NCBI GenBank assembly: GCA_947493165.1
Contig: CANLPY010000001.1
Location: 558,001-622,000, forward strand
Source of the DNA: an uncultured Erythrobacter sp.
GTDB lineage: Bacteria > Pseudomonadota > Alphaproteobacteria > Sphingomonadales > Sphingomonadaceae
Direction: 5' to 3'
DNA length: 64,000 nucleotides
The notes beneath the pieces are model-generated. The model ran no database searches. It was not told the DNA's origin and worked only from the letters and a program-made list of their open reading frames with translations. The position numbers and the translations under genes were made by a program. Below are positions 43,029-51,922 of this stretch, piece by piece. Within the stretch, counting starts at the first letter, position 1. Every line of letters starts with the position of its first letter.

Positions 43029-43418
43029 TTAGGGACAACGCGGATCACGAACGGGGGCGGCACTGGTGCGGGTCTGCCACGTTCCATCAGGCGACTGATA
43101 TTTTTCACCACGTGTTGTCCGCAAGATGGCCTGACAACCTGCAGTGAACGCATATTCGTCCAACGTCGCCTTCGCTGCCTGCGCCCGTTCTGCATATACA
43201 GCCCGGCGTTTGATATTGATATCATTGACTAAACGGCGCAATTGAGCAGTCTCGCCGCTTACAATCCCGAGATAGCCATCCCGCTGTTCGCCGATAGAAC
43301 CATTGGCCCGTGCAGCGGCATAAGCCGGGTCGCGTTGCGCCTGCGCTGGAGCAACGAAGCCGGTGATTGCTACGCTGGCTGCAAGGCCTGCAATCATGAT
43401 ATTGCGTAACTTATCCAT
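43029..43418 (-). CDS. ydbL: YdbL-like periplasmic protein (DUF1318)
   Basis: A 129-residue exported protein. The signal peptide ends near VAPAQAQ; the mature part has the DUF1318 pattern RDPAYAAARANGSIGEQRDGYLG and VNDINIKRRAVYAERA. In E. coli, YdbL is thought to act with YnbE and YdbH in the bridge carrying phospholipids to the outer membrane. It is the last of the three genes, 35 bases after ynbE. Confidence 0.85.
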   Translation of the reverse strand: MDKLRNIMIAGLAASVAITGFVAPAQAQRDPAYAAARANGSIGEQRDGYLGIVSGETAQLRRLVNDINIKRRAVYAERAQAAKATLDEYAFTAGCQAILRTTRGEKYQSPDGTWQTRTSAAPVRDPRCP

Positions 43419-43453
43419 TCTCTATTCCTCCTGAGTTGAGAATATGAGCGGCA

Positions 43454-43654
43454 TCAAAATATATCCGCGTTTTCCTCAACTGTGTTGGCTGCATCTTCAG
43501 CCAATGCAAAAACCACTTCCTGCCTGATGTTGATATTAAGCTCGATCACAATCGGTTTGTCGGGAGCCGCCACATTGATGCAGCCACCTATGCTACCGAC
43601 CAGCGCGATCGCGCCCGCCATTTTCCATCCGGCCCTCGCCCACGGCTGTGACAT
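43454..43654 (-). CDS. ynbE: YnbE-like lipoprotein
   Basis: A short lipoprotein. From ATG 43654 it is 66 residues long with a lipobox ending at Cys24 (SIGGC), and the mature part INVAAPDKPIVIELNINIRQEVVFAL matches YnbE. An alternative ATG at 43735 overlaps the ydbH stop (ATGA) and would add 27 N-terminal residues, giving a long pre-signal; the shorter start fits the E. coli length of about 60 residues better. YnbE partners YdbH in the intermembrane bridge. Confidence 0.82.
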   Translation of the reverse strand: MSQPWARAGWKMAGAIALVGSIGGCINVAAPDKPIVIELNINIRQEVVFALAEDAANTVEENADIF

Positions 43655-43731
43655 TGTGTGATACCCCCGAAAATTGCTTCCCCGCGAGAATCGTTTGGCA
43701 ATGCCGCATTGCTCAGTCAATTTGCGGTATA

Positions 43732-46700
43732 TCATGGAACATTCTCGCTTTCGTTGGGCTGAATGAGCAAGTCATCCAACGGTTCATCTTCTGGATTGAC
43801 ATCAGGCCTGTTTGCGCAGGCCACTTCAAAAAATCGGCTCGCGCGCCATTTGGGATCACTTGTCAGGCACGGATCGCGCAAATATTCAGAATCATACGTG
43901 GAACGCAGCAAACGACTAAGCTCCCAAAACTGCGAACGAACATTCACATTGAACCGGATGGGAAGCTTTGCCAGTCGGCGGGTAACGAAGTTCTGAGATG
44001 ATCCCTCCCCCTGGCTGATACCGTCAAACCGGATGCTGGTTATAATCTCACCAGTTAGGCTGCCATCCATCGTTACCGCCATCTGGCGATAATCCAGGCT
44101 GCGCAGCATGTTGAATGCGTAATTGCTGATTGTCCCCAAGTCCTCATAAGTGAGATCGCCAATATATGAGAGGTTACCGCCGGGAGACTCAGAAATCAGC
44201 AAGCCACCTTCGATCCGTCCATTGCCTTGCGCATCAAAAATGATTGGGAGTGAGCCGTTGAACTTGCCTGAAGCCGCAAGGTTACCAAACTCCATCTCTG
44301 AAATGAAAGTGCCTGCATCAAGATTGATAATTTCAAAAATGTACCGGCGTTCCTCTGGCACGGCGAAATTGAGGTCAATTGGACGCATGATCAGCTCTCC
44401 GCCCATGAAAGGCCAGCGCGCGTCTTCCAATTTAATGAGCTGTCCATCAACCAGCGAGTAGCGAACCTTGCCGCCCTGCACCTCAATACCGGTGTTGATT
44501 GAGCCAAGCTCGATTTCTTGACCCGGTGCTGTGGTCAGAGCGAGCAGATCAGTGAATTCCACCTTTGCACGCGCATCTTTCACAGGACCAAAGGCCGCCG
44601 CAAAATCAAACTGGTCGGTTTGGAAGGTTCCGCTGCTGGTGAGATCATTCGGACTCCAGTCGATACGGCCATTGCCCGTGATGCGACCATTTGCGAGCGT
44701 CACAAAACCCTTCGTCAATATCGTCAGATCATCCGGCTGCAGTTGCTCGTCAAACCTCAAGCCTGCCACGGATAGACGAGCGCCTCCGACACCAGTGCCC
44801 AGTTCATGCGTGATCTGGGCGTTGGTAACTACACGATCAGAGGCTGGATGGCGCAAATCTGCCTCAGCAATGATGGTATTGCCGGTAAGTGTAAGTTGCG
44901 CTCCGCGCGCAGTCAGGGGGCTAAACCGCGCCTCAGACAATCGATCCTGTAGCGTGAAACTGGCATCATCAATCACTAATGTCTCATTGTATATCCAGCC
45001 TCCTTGCAGATCGACTAGCTCAAACGGTATCTGATAAATCGCGGCTGGATCGCTGGCAGCGAAATCAAAGCGCACTTCACCCTTTCCGAATGTGCCGCCG
45101 ATTGTTTCGCCAAAATTTGCGTTCAGCGTCTTAGCCGACAGACGAATTGGCTCTTCCGCGTTGCCGATTGCTATATCGAGGTCGTTAATTTGCGCGTTGC
45201 CCGGGTAGCTAAATTCAACCGACGCCGCCGTAGCCGACATGGGCGTGCCTGAAATATCTCCGCCAAGCGCTAATGCGGCAATCCGGCCGTCTATCTGGAA
45301 TTCATCCCTATACCTAATCAAAGCCCCGTTTTGTGAAGGACATAAACTTACGTCTCGCTTGTCCAAAGTGAGTTCGTATAACGTTAGGCTGTCAAAACGA
45401 ACATTTGCGCAATCCTGTCCCAGCAAAAGGCCAGCGCGCGGAGACCAACTGCCAATGATCGGTACGGCAAGGTTTTCAACCCTACCCCCTGGCAGATCAC
45501 CAGTCGCGCGAATTGCGCCATCAATTTGAAGGGCGCCGTTTGGCGATTGCGAAACCCGCAATTCCGGCACAGCGAAACGATTGCCAGCAGCGGTATAGTC
45601 CTCCATCCGCAATTGCAAAGCGAGCGTACCGCCATCGACCCGCTCCATCCGCCCAGAAATGCGCGGGATATCAGCACCGCCCGTGGCAATATTGGCTGAC
45701 AGCTTGCCCGATGCATTCTGCGAACTAGCCCAAGTGAAACGGGACAGTGCGAGCACAGTTTCCCCAGAAGTTGATCGCAAACGACCTTGCGGAATGACAA
45801 TGCTGGTGCTTGCTGGCGACATGCGAAGCGTCAAATCCGCGGCAAAAGAACCATCTTTGGTCGCGCGCGAAAGTCCAGACTTGAGCCGAGTTAGGAGCGG
45901 TGCGGCAAGTGTGCCCTTGGAGGCATCTCGCGCACTGTCGAGGTGCGACGCCAAATCGCCACCAATTGAAGTGCCCTCGCCGTCGATCTGCGCATCCCAT
46001 TCGATGCGTCCAAACCCTTCGCGCGCGCGCAAAGTACCATCGGCTGTCAGATCGGAAATAGCGCCGAAATCTGTGACTGTCCTGTTTGCGGTTAAATCGT
46101 GCCGCGCTGTCAACATATGGTCGGCCCAACTGAATTGAACATCACCGCTGAGAGCCTCAGCGCCTGCACCCGGACCTGAAAACTCGGTAGCAGCCACGCC
46201 AATTTCACCGCTAGCGCTTGCAAAATCGCTCGCGAGAGCAATTTCAGCATTCAAGTCGAGGCTCGCCAGGCTGACACCTTGTTCTGAGCATTGTAGCTCG
46301 CGAAGCCTTATCGGACCGGCAAAGCTGGGAGCGCCATCATTGGTTGTCAGATCGCCATAGATCGTGGCGCTGGTCGTCACACAAAATTGAGATGAAAAGC
46401 CAGGCGATGTTGCAGCAATCTTACCAATAAAACCATCATCCAGCTTACCCCTGCCGTCAACTTTGATGCCTATATCTCCAAGATCGCTCTCAATGAGCGC
46501 GCGCGCGTCGATTAAATTAAGGTCAATCGCTGGTAATCCCGCAGGCTCGTCGTTTTCGGCAAGCAGCAACTCATCCAAAGAGCCAAAGCTGAGCTTTCCA
46601 TTTGTGTATGAGCCAAACAGCCGGGCGCCATGCACCTCAAGCTCACCTAACTTAGGTGCTGCAAACCCATATCCTATTTGCGCGACGACACGCTCAACGG

Positions 46701-46974
46701 TGAGGTCAGGTTTGTCAGTATCCCCAATAACGAGGTTAGTAAGCACCTGCCGGTCCGCGCCTATCTCTTCCACGTCATACGATGCTTCGAGACCAAGCTG
46801 GTCAAGTTCTGAGGCAATGAGATCGTCGGCGATCTCTTCGCGTGCAGTCCATGCCAACAAGCCTGCAGCGACTAACAAAACACAAAGAACAAGCGCGAGG
46901 CGCAACCGCTTCCTGCGCGGCAAGAAACTGCGCTTAGGCGTCTCATATCTTTGTTCATTTTCGGCCGACGCCAT
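43732..46974 (-). CDS. ydbH: YdbH-like AsmA-family intermembrane bridge protein
   Basis: A 1080-residue protein with one N-terminal membrane anchor (LRLALVLCVLLVAAGLLAW after a KRSFLPRRKR stretch) and a long periplasmic part of repeating beta-strand segments, as expected of the TamB/YhdP/YdbH group that carries phospholipids to the outer membrane. The closing LTGEIITSIRFDGISQGEGSSQNFVTRRLAKLPIRFNVNVRSQF is like the conserved C-terminal DUF. ATG 46974 is chosen. It is followed by ynbE and ydbL. Confidence 0.85.
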   Translation of the reverse strand: MASAENEQRYETPKRSFLPRRKRLRLALVLCVLLVAAGLLAWTAREEIADDLIASELDQLGLEASYDVEEIGADRQVLTNLVIGDTDKPDLTVERVVAQIGYGFAAPKLGELEVHGARLFGSYTNGKLSFGSLDELLLAENDEPAGLPAIDLNLIDARALIESDLGDIGIKVDGRGKLDDGFIGKIAATSPGFSSQFCVTTSATIYGDLTTNDGAPSFAGPIRLRELQCSEQGVSLASLDLNAEIALASDFASASGEIGVAATEFSGPGAGAEALSGDVQFSWADHMLTARHDLTANRTVTDFGAISDLTADGTLRAREGFGRIEWDAQIDGEGTSIGGDLASHLDSARDASKGTLAAPLLTRLKSGLSRATKDGSFAADLTLRMSPASTSIVIPQGRLRSTSGETVLALSRFTWASSQNASGKLSANIATGGADIPRISGRMERVDGGTLALQLRMEDYTAAGNRFAVPELRVSQSPNGALQIDGAIRATGDLPGGRVENLAVPIIGSWSPRAGLLLGQDCANVRFDSLTLYELTLDKRDVSLCPSQNGALIRYRDEFQIDGRIAALALGGDISGTPMSATAASVEFSYPGNAQINDLDIAIGNAEEPIRLSAKTLNANFGETIGGTFGKGEVRFDFAASDPAAIYQIPFELVDLQGGWIYNETLVIDDASFTLQDRLSEARFSPLTARGAQLTLTGNTIIAEADLRHPASDRVVTNAQITHELGTGVGGARLSVAGLRFDEQLQPDDLTILTKGFVTLANGRITGNGRIDWSPNDLTSSGTFQTDQFDFAAAFGPVKDARAKVEFTDLLALTTAPGQEIELGSINTGIEVQGGKVRYSLVDGQLIKLEDARWPFMGGELIMRPIDLNFAVPEERRYIFEIINLDAGTFISEMEFGNLAASGKFNGSLPIIFDAQGNGRIEGGLLISESPGGNLSYIGDLTYEDLGTISNYAFNMLRSLDYRQMAVTMDGSLTGEIITSIRFDGISQGEGSSQNFVTRRLAKLPIRFNVNVRSQFWELSRLLRSTYDSEYLRDPCLTSDPKWRASRFFEVACANRPDVNPEDEPLDDLLIQPNESENVP

Positions 46975-47063
46975 AACCAGTCCACACTTGCGCGCATCAA
47001 TTGTTAAAGGCAATGCAGCATAGCTAGCCGATTGCACACATAAACGCATTAGTGGGGGACAGC

Positions 47064-47798
47064 TTGACGCAAACTGAAGACATGTTTGGTGAAGGCACCG
47101 CCCAGTCCGAAAAGAGCGATACGAGCAAGCATGCCGGTGCTGGACACCGCGCGCGCTTGCGCGAACGCTTGCTTAAAGGGGGGGCGGAAGCGCTCGCAGA
47201 TTATGAAGTGCTGGAATATCTGCTGTTCGCTGGCATCCGCCAAGGCGACACCAAACCAATTGCGAAAGCGTTGCTCAAACATTTCGGATCTTTATCAGCA
47301 GTTTTAAGCGCAGATCCGGCTGCGCTTAAACAGGTTAAAGGTGTAGGAGATACCAGTGCCGCCGCTCTCAAATCTGTAGGAATTGCCGCCCGCCGCATGG
47401 CTCGCAGCGAAGTGAGCGCAAAACCCGTGCTTGGGTCATGGCAAAACCTGATCGACTATCTCGCTATCGACATGGCGCACCTTACTGTAGAGCGCGTCCG
47501 CGTCCTTTACCTCGATGCGAAAAACCGCCTGATTGACGATCACCATGTCGGCGATGGTTCCATTGACGAAGCCGCCATCCACCCGCGTGAAGTCATTCGC
47601 AAGGCAATGGACGTTGGCGCAAGCGCGCTGATCCTCGTCCATAACCACCCCAGCGGCAATCCAGAACCGAGCCGTGCCGACATTCAAGTGACGCAGAAGA
47701 TCGCCGAGGCGGGCCGCTTACTGGGCGTAACCGTTCATGACCACGTAATCGTAGGCAGAGAAGGCCATGTCAGCTTGCGCGCAAAAGGCCTGCTTTAA
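47064..47798 (+). CDS. radC: RadC-like JAB/MPN domain protein
   Basis: A 244-residue protein of the RadC family: an N-terminal helix-hairpin-helix region (ADYEVLEYLLFAGI, VKGVGDTSAAAL) and a C-terminal JAMM domain with HNHPSGNPEPSRADI, the zinc-binding motif. Function is still unclear despite the name. Starts in frame are GTG 47052, TTG 47064 (GGGGG just upstream) and ATG 47082; the TTG is preferred. Divergent from ydbH; the stop overlaps that of the DoxX-like gene. Confidence 0.85.
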   Translation: MTQTEDMFGEGTAQSEKSDTSKHAGAGHRARLRERLLKGGAEALADYEVLEYLLFAGIRQGDTKPIAKALLKHFGSLSAVLSADPAALKQVKGVGDTSAAALKSVGIAARRMARSEVSAKPVLGSWQNLIDYLAIDMAHLTVERVRVLYLDAKNRLIDDHHVGDGSIDEAAIHPREVIRKAMDVGASALILVHNHPSGNPEPSRADIQVTQKIAEAGRLLGVTVHDHVIVGREGHVSLRAKGLL

Positions 47799-48799
47799 GA
47801 TGCCTTGTTCAGGCTAAAAACACGCAATTTACGGCTGAAGAAGTGCCATAGCGACCCGGCAAATATCACCAAAATAACGCCCGCGCTTTCATCATCATCA
47901 CGCGGTGCTGCATCCTTGCCGAGCCAATTCGCCAATCTGCTCTCAATCAGCGGATCAAGCGAGAGAAAACCTGCCCCGCGTGCCTCATAAATCGCCAACA
48001 GCAGCACCGGATAAAACGTCACATCAGGATGCGCGCCAGCCAGCATAAAATAGCCGATTAGAAACGTGAGCGCATACGATAATAATGTCGCAGCGAGCCC
48101 AAGGAAAAACAGCGCCACAAAAGTCATAGCGAGCCAATCTGGCGTTCCGCTAAAGCTGTTCGTGGGCAGCCACGTTGCAAGCGCGACCGATGGTTCAAAC
48201 ATTCCAGCCAAACTCAGCAGCGCCAGTCCCAACCAAACCCGTAAACCAAGCAACAAAAGCGGGGTCGCCAATTTGCGAACCCATGCCCCAAAGGACAGCA
48301 ATGCCTTTATCGGGCGGCGCGATCCAATCTTGTGGGTAGCAGCCCAAATACGATCCATCGACAAAGCTGACGGACCGCAAAACACATACCATATTGACAT
48401 TGCCACCAACATCAAATTGGTGGTTGTCGGGATATAGACCGCTTGCGAAATCACAGTCAGCGCAGCGAGCGCTAGCGCAGCAGGCCGTGTAAATAAGCCA
48501 AGAAACAGCAAAATCGGGCCGACAAGCTCAATCGTAAGCCCCGTTGCCGCCGCGTGCACTGGTGCCATCCAACTGACAGGATATTCATTGGCGGCAAGCG
48601 CAACCGCGGTGTCCCAATTGGACGCTTTTACCAGCCCTGATCGAAAGTAATATTGCGCGACAAAGAAACGAACAGCCAAATCAGTGAACGGCCAGAAGAG
48701 CACCGTGCTGCCAGAATACAGCGTCGCCAACCGACGCCATATCACCCCGTCTTCAACGGCTTGCGCGCCCTCGCCATCCAATTGATCTTCACTCGTCAT
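47795..48799 (-). CDS. DoxX-like membrane protein
   Basis: A 334-residue integral membrane protein. Its first half resembles DoxX (LAVRFFVAQYYFRSGLVKASNWDTAVALAANEYPV, then LFLGLFTRPAALALAALTVISQAVY); the second half adds further spans (LLLLGLRVWLGLALLSLAG and LLSYALTFLIGYFMLAGAHPDV). It follows the large transglutaminase gene on the same strand. An in-frame TTG at 48865 is an alternative start. Function unknown. Confidence 0.75.
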   Translation of the reverse strand: MTSEDQLDGEGAQAVEDGVIWRRLATLYSGSTVLFWPFTDLAVRFFVAQYYFRSGLVKASNWDTAVALAANEYPVSWMAPVHAAATGLTIELVGPILLFLGLFTRPAALALAALTVISQAVYIPTTTNLMLVAMSIWYVFCGPSALSMDRIWAATHKIGSRRPIKALLSFGAWVRKLATPLLLLGLRVWLGLALLSLAGMFEPSVALATWLPTNSFSGTPDWLAMTFVALFFLGLAATLLSYALTFLIGYFMLAGAHPDVTFYPVLLLAIYEARGAGFLSLDPLIESRLANWLGKDAAPRDDDESAGVILVIFAGSLWHFFSRKLRVFSLNKAS

Positions 48800-48890
48800 T
48801 TCATCTGCGTCGTAACACGCCAAACGCAGAACGCCGATAGCCGTAAAGATTATGTCCGGCTGCAATCACTTCAGCGGCGCAGCGAATGGC

Positions 48891-51695
48891 CTAAAGGTCA
48901 AAGCCCCATTTGCCATAGGTGATGGCTAAATATGGGCTGCGAGCCAGCGCATCCGCAATCTGTGCCTTCGCTCTCTTATCGCCCATTGCACGTAAAATCA
49001 GACCTTTAAGAAGAACAGATGCCGTTTGGTCCGGTTCTAACTCAAGCGCCGCATCGACATCCTTCAACGCCTCATCAAACATGCCATTTCGCATATACAT
49101 CAAGGCTCGGCTGTCGAGGATATTGGCCGCGTTATCTGAGTTCTCCACCGCTTTGGTGCAGACTGACAGACCCTCTGACAGATTGATCGCCCATGTCGCC
49201 ATAAACCAGCATTTGTCGTCCAACATGTCGGCCTCGTTAGACATGTCTCCGATAAATTGGGTGATCCGGGCGAAACCGTCCTCAGGCCGCCCCTCCATTC
49301 CATCCAACCTAGCCAGAGCGAAGGTCAGACTTTTCTGCACATCCTCATCGCCGTCCTGATATTCCAGAATTTCGCGCGCACCATCAATATCTCCAGCGTG
49401 GGCCATAGCATTGGCGAGCCCCATTGCGCGCCACGCAGATGGATCGAGCGAATAGGCTTCATCCAGATCGTTGATGTAGGCATCTTGATCGAGTAATTGT
49501 GAATGCACCGTGGCGCGCTGGCTGTAATATTCTGCGTCCGCCTCTAACTCGATCACAGAATTCATGTCTTCCAGCGAACCGGCAAAGTCGTACGTGTCAT
49601 AGCGGAACGCAGCGCGGGTAAGGTAGGATTCGTATTCATCCGGTTCATTCGCAATGATTTGTGCATATGCTTTTTCAAGGGGCTCAAGCACACTGCGATC
49701 GTCGCTTTTTGCAAAGCGCCAACGGCGTTCAATCGTTTCAGGCGCGATCAGTTTAACCTCTTGCCGCGCAAGCGCTGCAGCCTTGCGGCGCTCCTCACGA
49801 AAGTTCTCAGGAGCAATTTCACCGCCTTGGCTGGTAACAATCTCGGACACGACAACGAGCCCGTCTTTCAAATCGATTTCCCGTTGATAGCGGCGTCCTG
49901 CAACTTCGGTATCAACCGCCTCGCCATTGCGCAGCTCAAACGCGCCATCTGTCTGGGGAAGGATCAACCGCGCCATAGTGTCAGAACGGGTGCTCGTTCC
50001 GATGGCAGCGGGAAGAGTGCGCCATTCGCGGCGAGATCGATCTGGAGCAAATTTAAGCTCATCAGGTATAGAGCCTATGCTGCTTTCACCCTTCAAACCT
50101 TCAAACTCAAACGGCCCATCCCCGACACCTGTTAACACCAGTGTCGCTTCGCTATCATCATTTCCTTCAATGATTTCAACATCAAGCAACGCCAGTTCAT
50201 CATCAATGCGCCGCGCCAATCGTCTTTTAGCGTCGCTTTCAAACTTATCCGCTGCGCCGTTCAGTCCGGCAGCCGCTGGGCCAAGAAAATGCATCTTCAA
50301 GGTTTGCAGCACGGGCAAATCCACGCCCGCCGACGCGTCAGCTAGATAATCCAAGCGCACTTCGGCCACGCGCGGCAAAACCTGCACAATCGGTTCCAAT
50401 TCGGCGCCAGACGTGCGAATTGGCAGCGCGTATTCAAATGCTGGCACATTACCAGCGAGCGCCATGTTCGCACCCAGCGATGTACCATCCAAGTAATACT
50501 GGTTACCGCCAATGTCGGCGCGCACAAGCACGTGATCGAACGCACCGGGCAGCGGCAGCGAAACTGGAACGGCATTGCCCGCCTCGCTGGATACCAGCAC
50601 AGGTTCTGCCTCAATCCCAAGGTGATTTAAGATCGCGAGTAAAATGACGGTTTTGGCTTTGCAATCGCCATATTTCTTGTCCCAGGTGGTTGCGACATCT
50701 TGTGGAAGATAGTTTCCGCCATCTAAGCCGTTCATCAGATAGCGAATGTCTTCCTGCACCAGCTCAAGCGCAGCGACGGCGCGTTCAAGATCGTTAGGGT
50801 AGTCGGCCCGAATGGCCTCAACCTTGGCGAGCAGGTCATCGATCCCGTCAAGCGCGCCATCGGTTTCGTAAAACGGGGCCATGGTGCTGGAAACTTCGGC
50901 CCAATCGGCAAAGGTCCCAAGCTGCAGCAAAGTTCCGCGGCGATACCGAAGCGGCGCATCTCTGGGGAATTCGTCCGCTTCCTCTAGCGGTAGGGTAATT
51001 TCGAGGGCGGTCGAGCCGCCAGAACGTTCGACTTCGGGCAGATTAAAGTTCGGACCTGCCTTGTACTGCACATCAACATCGTTGGACCACGAAGCGCGGA
51101 CACGGGCAAAATCGGCGAGTTGGCTTGGCTCTCGCCATAGGAATGACTGGCTTTGCACCTCATCGCCGAGGGCTTGATCCGAGGTCGTCACCGAATAGCG
51201 CAGACGCAATTCATCGCCCACTTCGAGGCCGGGCACGGCCATGGTAGCGGTTAAAGAACCATCGAGAATGCGGTTTTCAAGCTGACGTTCGCGCCGCAGG
51301 ACTTCGAATTCTTCGCCTTGCTCAACCAGATCAATCACATCTCCATCACGCAGAATGGTGATTTCGTGGACGATCAGATCGCCTTTGTCGGGTAGCCATT
51401 GCGCGTTGAGAGTGCCGACTTTTGAAAGGTCGGCAAGGCTGCCAACGCGGTAGACAATATCGCTGTATTCCCAAAGGCGCCCATCTTCGATGCGAATCTG
51501 GGTATCGTTGACGACCTGCGAATTGGCAGCGTCGCGCTCAATCTCAGACAGATCCACGCTGTCAATCCAGGATGGCGCGTCCTCATAAAGCGGCTCATCG
51601 CCCGCAATCGCAGCCGCAGAACAGCACAGCGCCAGTGCAGAAACGCCAGAGCGCGCGATTTTACGCGCGACCGGGCGCGCAAATGGAAAAGTCAT
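48891..51695 (-). CDS. DUF3857 and transglutaminase-like protein with C-terminal TPR repeats
   Basis: A 934-residue exported protein (signal peptide SALALCCSAAAIAG). Order: DUF3857 beta domain (residues about 50-260), transglutaminase-like core with YGDCKAKTVILLAIL (Cys), a His in AFDHVLVRAD and an Asp in YLDGTS, a second beta region, and TPR repeats from about 700 (YESYLTRAAFRYDTYDFAGSLEDMN, ALKDVDAALELEPD). The fold suggests a periplasmic thiol protease- or transglutaminase-like activity; the substrate is unknown. It has a strong promoter-like site upstream and is followed by the DoxX-like gene. Confidence 0.85.
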   Translation of the reverse strand: MTFPFARPVARKIARSGVSALALCCSAAAIAGDEPLYEDAPSWIDSVDLSEIERDAANSQVVNDTQIRIEDGRLWEYSDIVYRVGSLADLSKVGTLNAQWLPDKGDLIVHEITILRDGDVIDLVEQGEEFEVLRRERQLENRILDGSLTATMAVPGLEVGDELRLRYSVTTSDQALGDEVQSQSFLWREPSQLADFARVRASWSNDVDVQYKAGPNFNLPEVERSGGSTALEITLPLEEADEFPRDAPLRYRRGTLLQLGTFADWAEVSSTMAPFYETDGALDGIDDLLAKVEAIRADYPNDLERAVAALELVQEDIRYLMNGLDGGNYLPQDVATTWDKKYGDCKAKTVILLAILNHLGIEAEPVLVSSEAGNAVPVSLPLPGAFDHVLVRADIGGNQYYLDGTSLGANMALAGNVPAFEYALPIRTSGAELEPIVQVLPRVAEVRLDYLADASAGVDLPVLQTLKMHFLGPAAAGLNGAADKFESDAKRRLARRIDDELALLDVEIIEGNDDSEATLVLTGVGDGPFEFEGLKGESSIGSIPDELKFAPDRSRREWRTLPAAIGTSTRSDTMARLILPQTDGAFELRNGEAVDTEVAGRRYQREIDLKDGLVVVSEIVTSQGGEIAPENFREERRKAAALARQEVKLIAPETIERRWRFAKSDDRSVLEPLEKAYAQIIANEPDEYESYLTRAAFRYDTYDFAGSLEDMNSVIELEADAEYYSQRATVHSQLLDQDAYINDLDEAYSLDPSAWRAMGLANAMAHAGDIDGAREILEYQDGDEDVQKSLTFALARLDGMEGRPEDGFARITQFIGDMSNEADMLDDKCWFMATWAINLSEGLSVCTKAVENSDNAANILDSRALMYMRNGMFDEALKDVDAALELEPDQTASVLLKGLILRAMGDKRAKAQIADALARSPYLAITYGKWGFDL

Positions 51696-51727
51696 GAATT
51701 ATGCCCCAAATTCAGAAGTATTGCCTA

Positions 51728-51755
51728 AGTTTATAAGTCAAAAGGTTACTGTCAA
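51728..51755 (-). promoter_or_regulatory. Putative promoter of the transglutaminase/TPR gene
   Basis: On the minus strand, TTGACA (51750-51755) and TAAACT (51728-51733) are 16 bases apart, about 33 bases before the ATG at 51695. The minus-35 is a perfect consensus; the minus-10 matches 4 of 6. Confidence 0.5.
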
Positions 51756-51922
51756 ATGGCAATCTCTCAATTGCACCGATTTGAGAGTAGCGATCTGATT
51801 TTTGCGCCGATCTTGGGATAAACCGGGGGCAATTTGCTATTCAGGCACTTGCCAAGTGTGCGCCTGCCGCATAGCCGCCGCTAAAGCACAAACACCACCT
51901 TATATTGCAATGGAGTTTCCCC

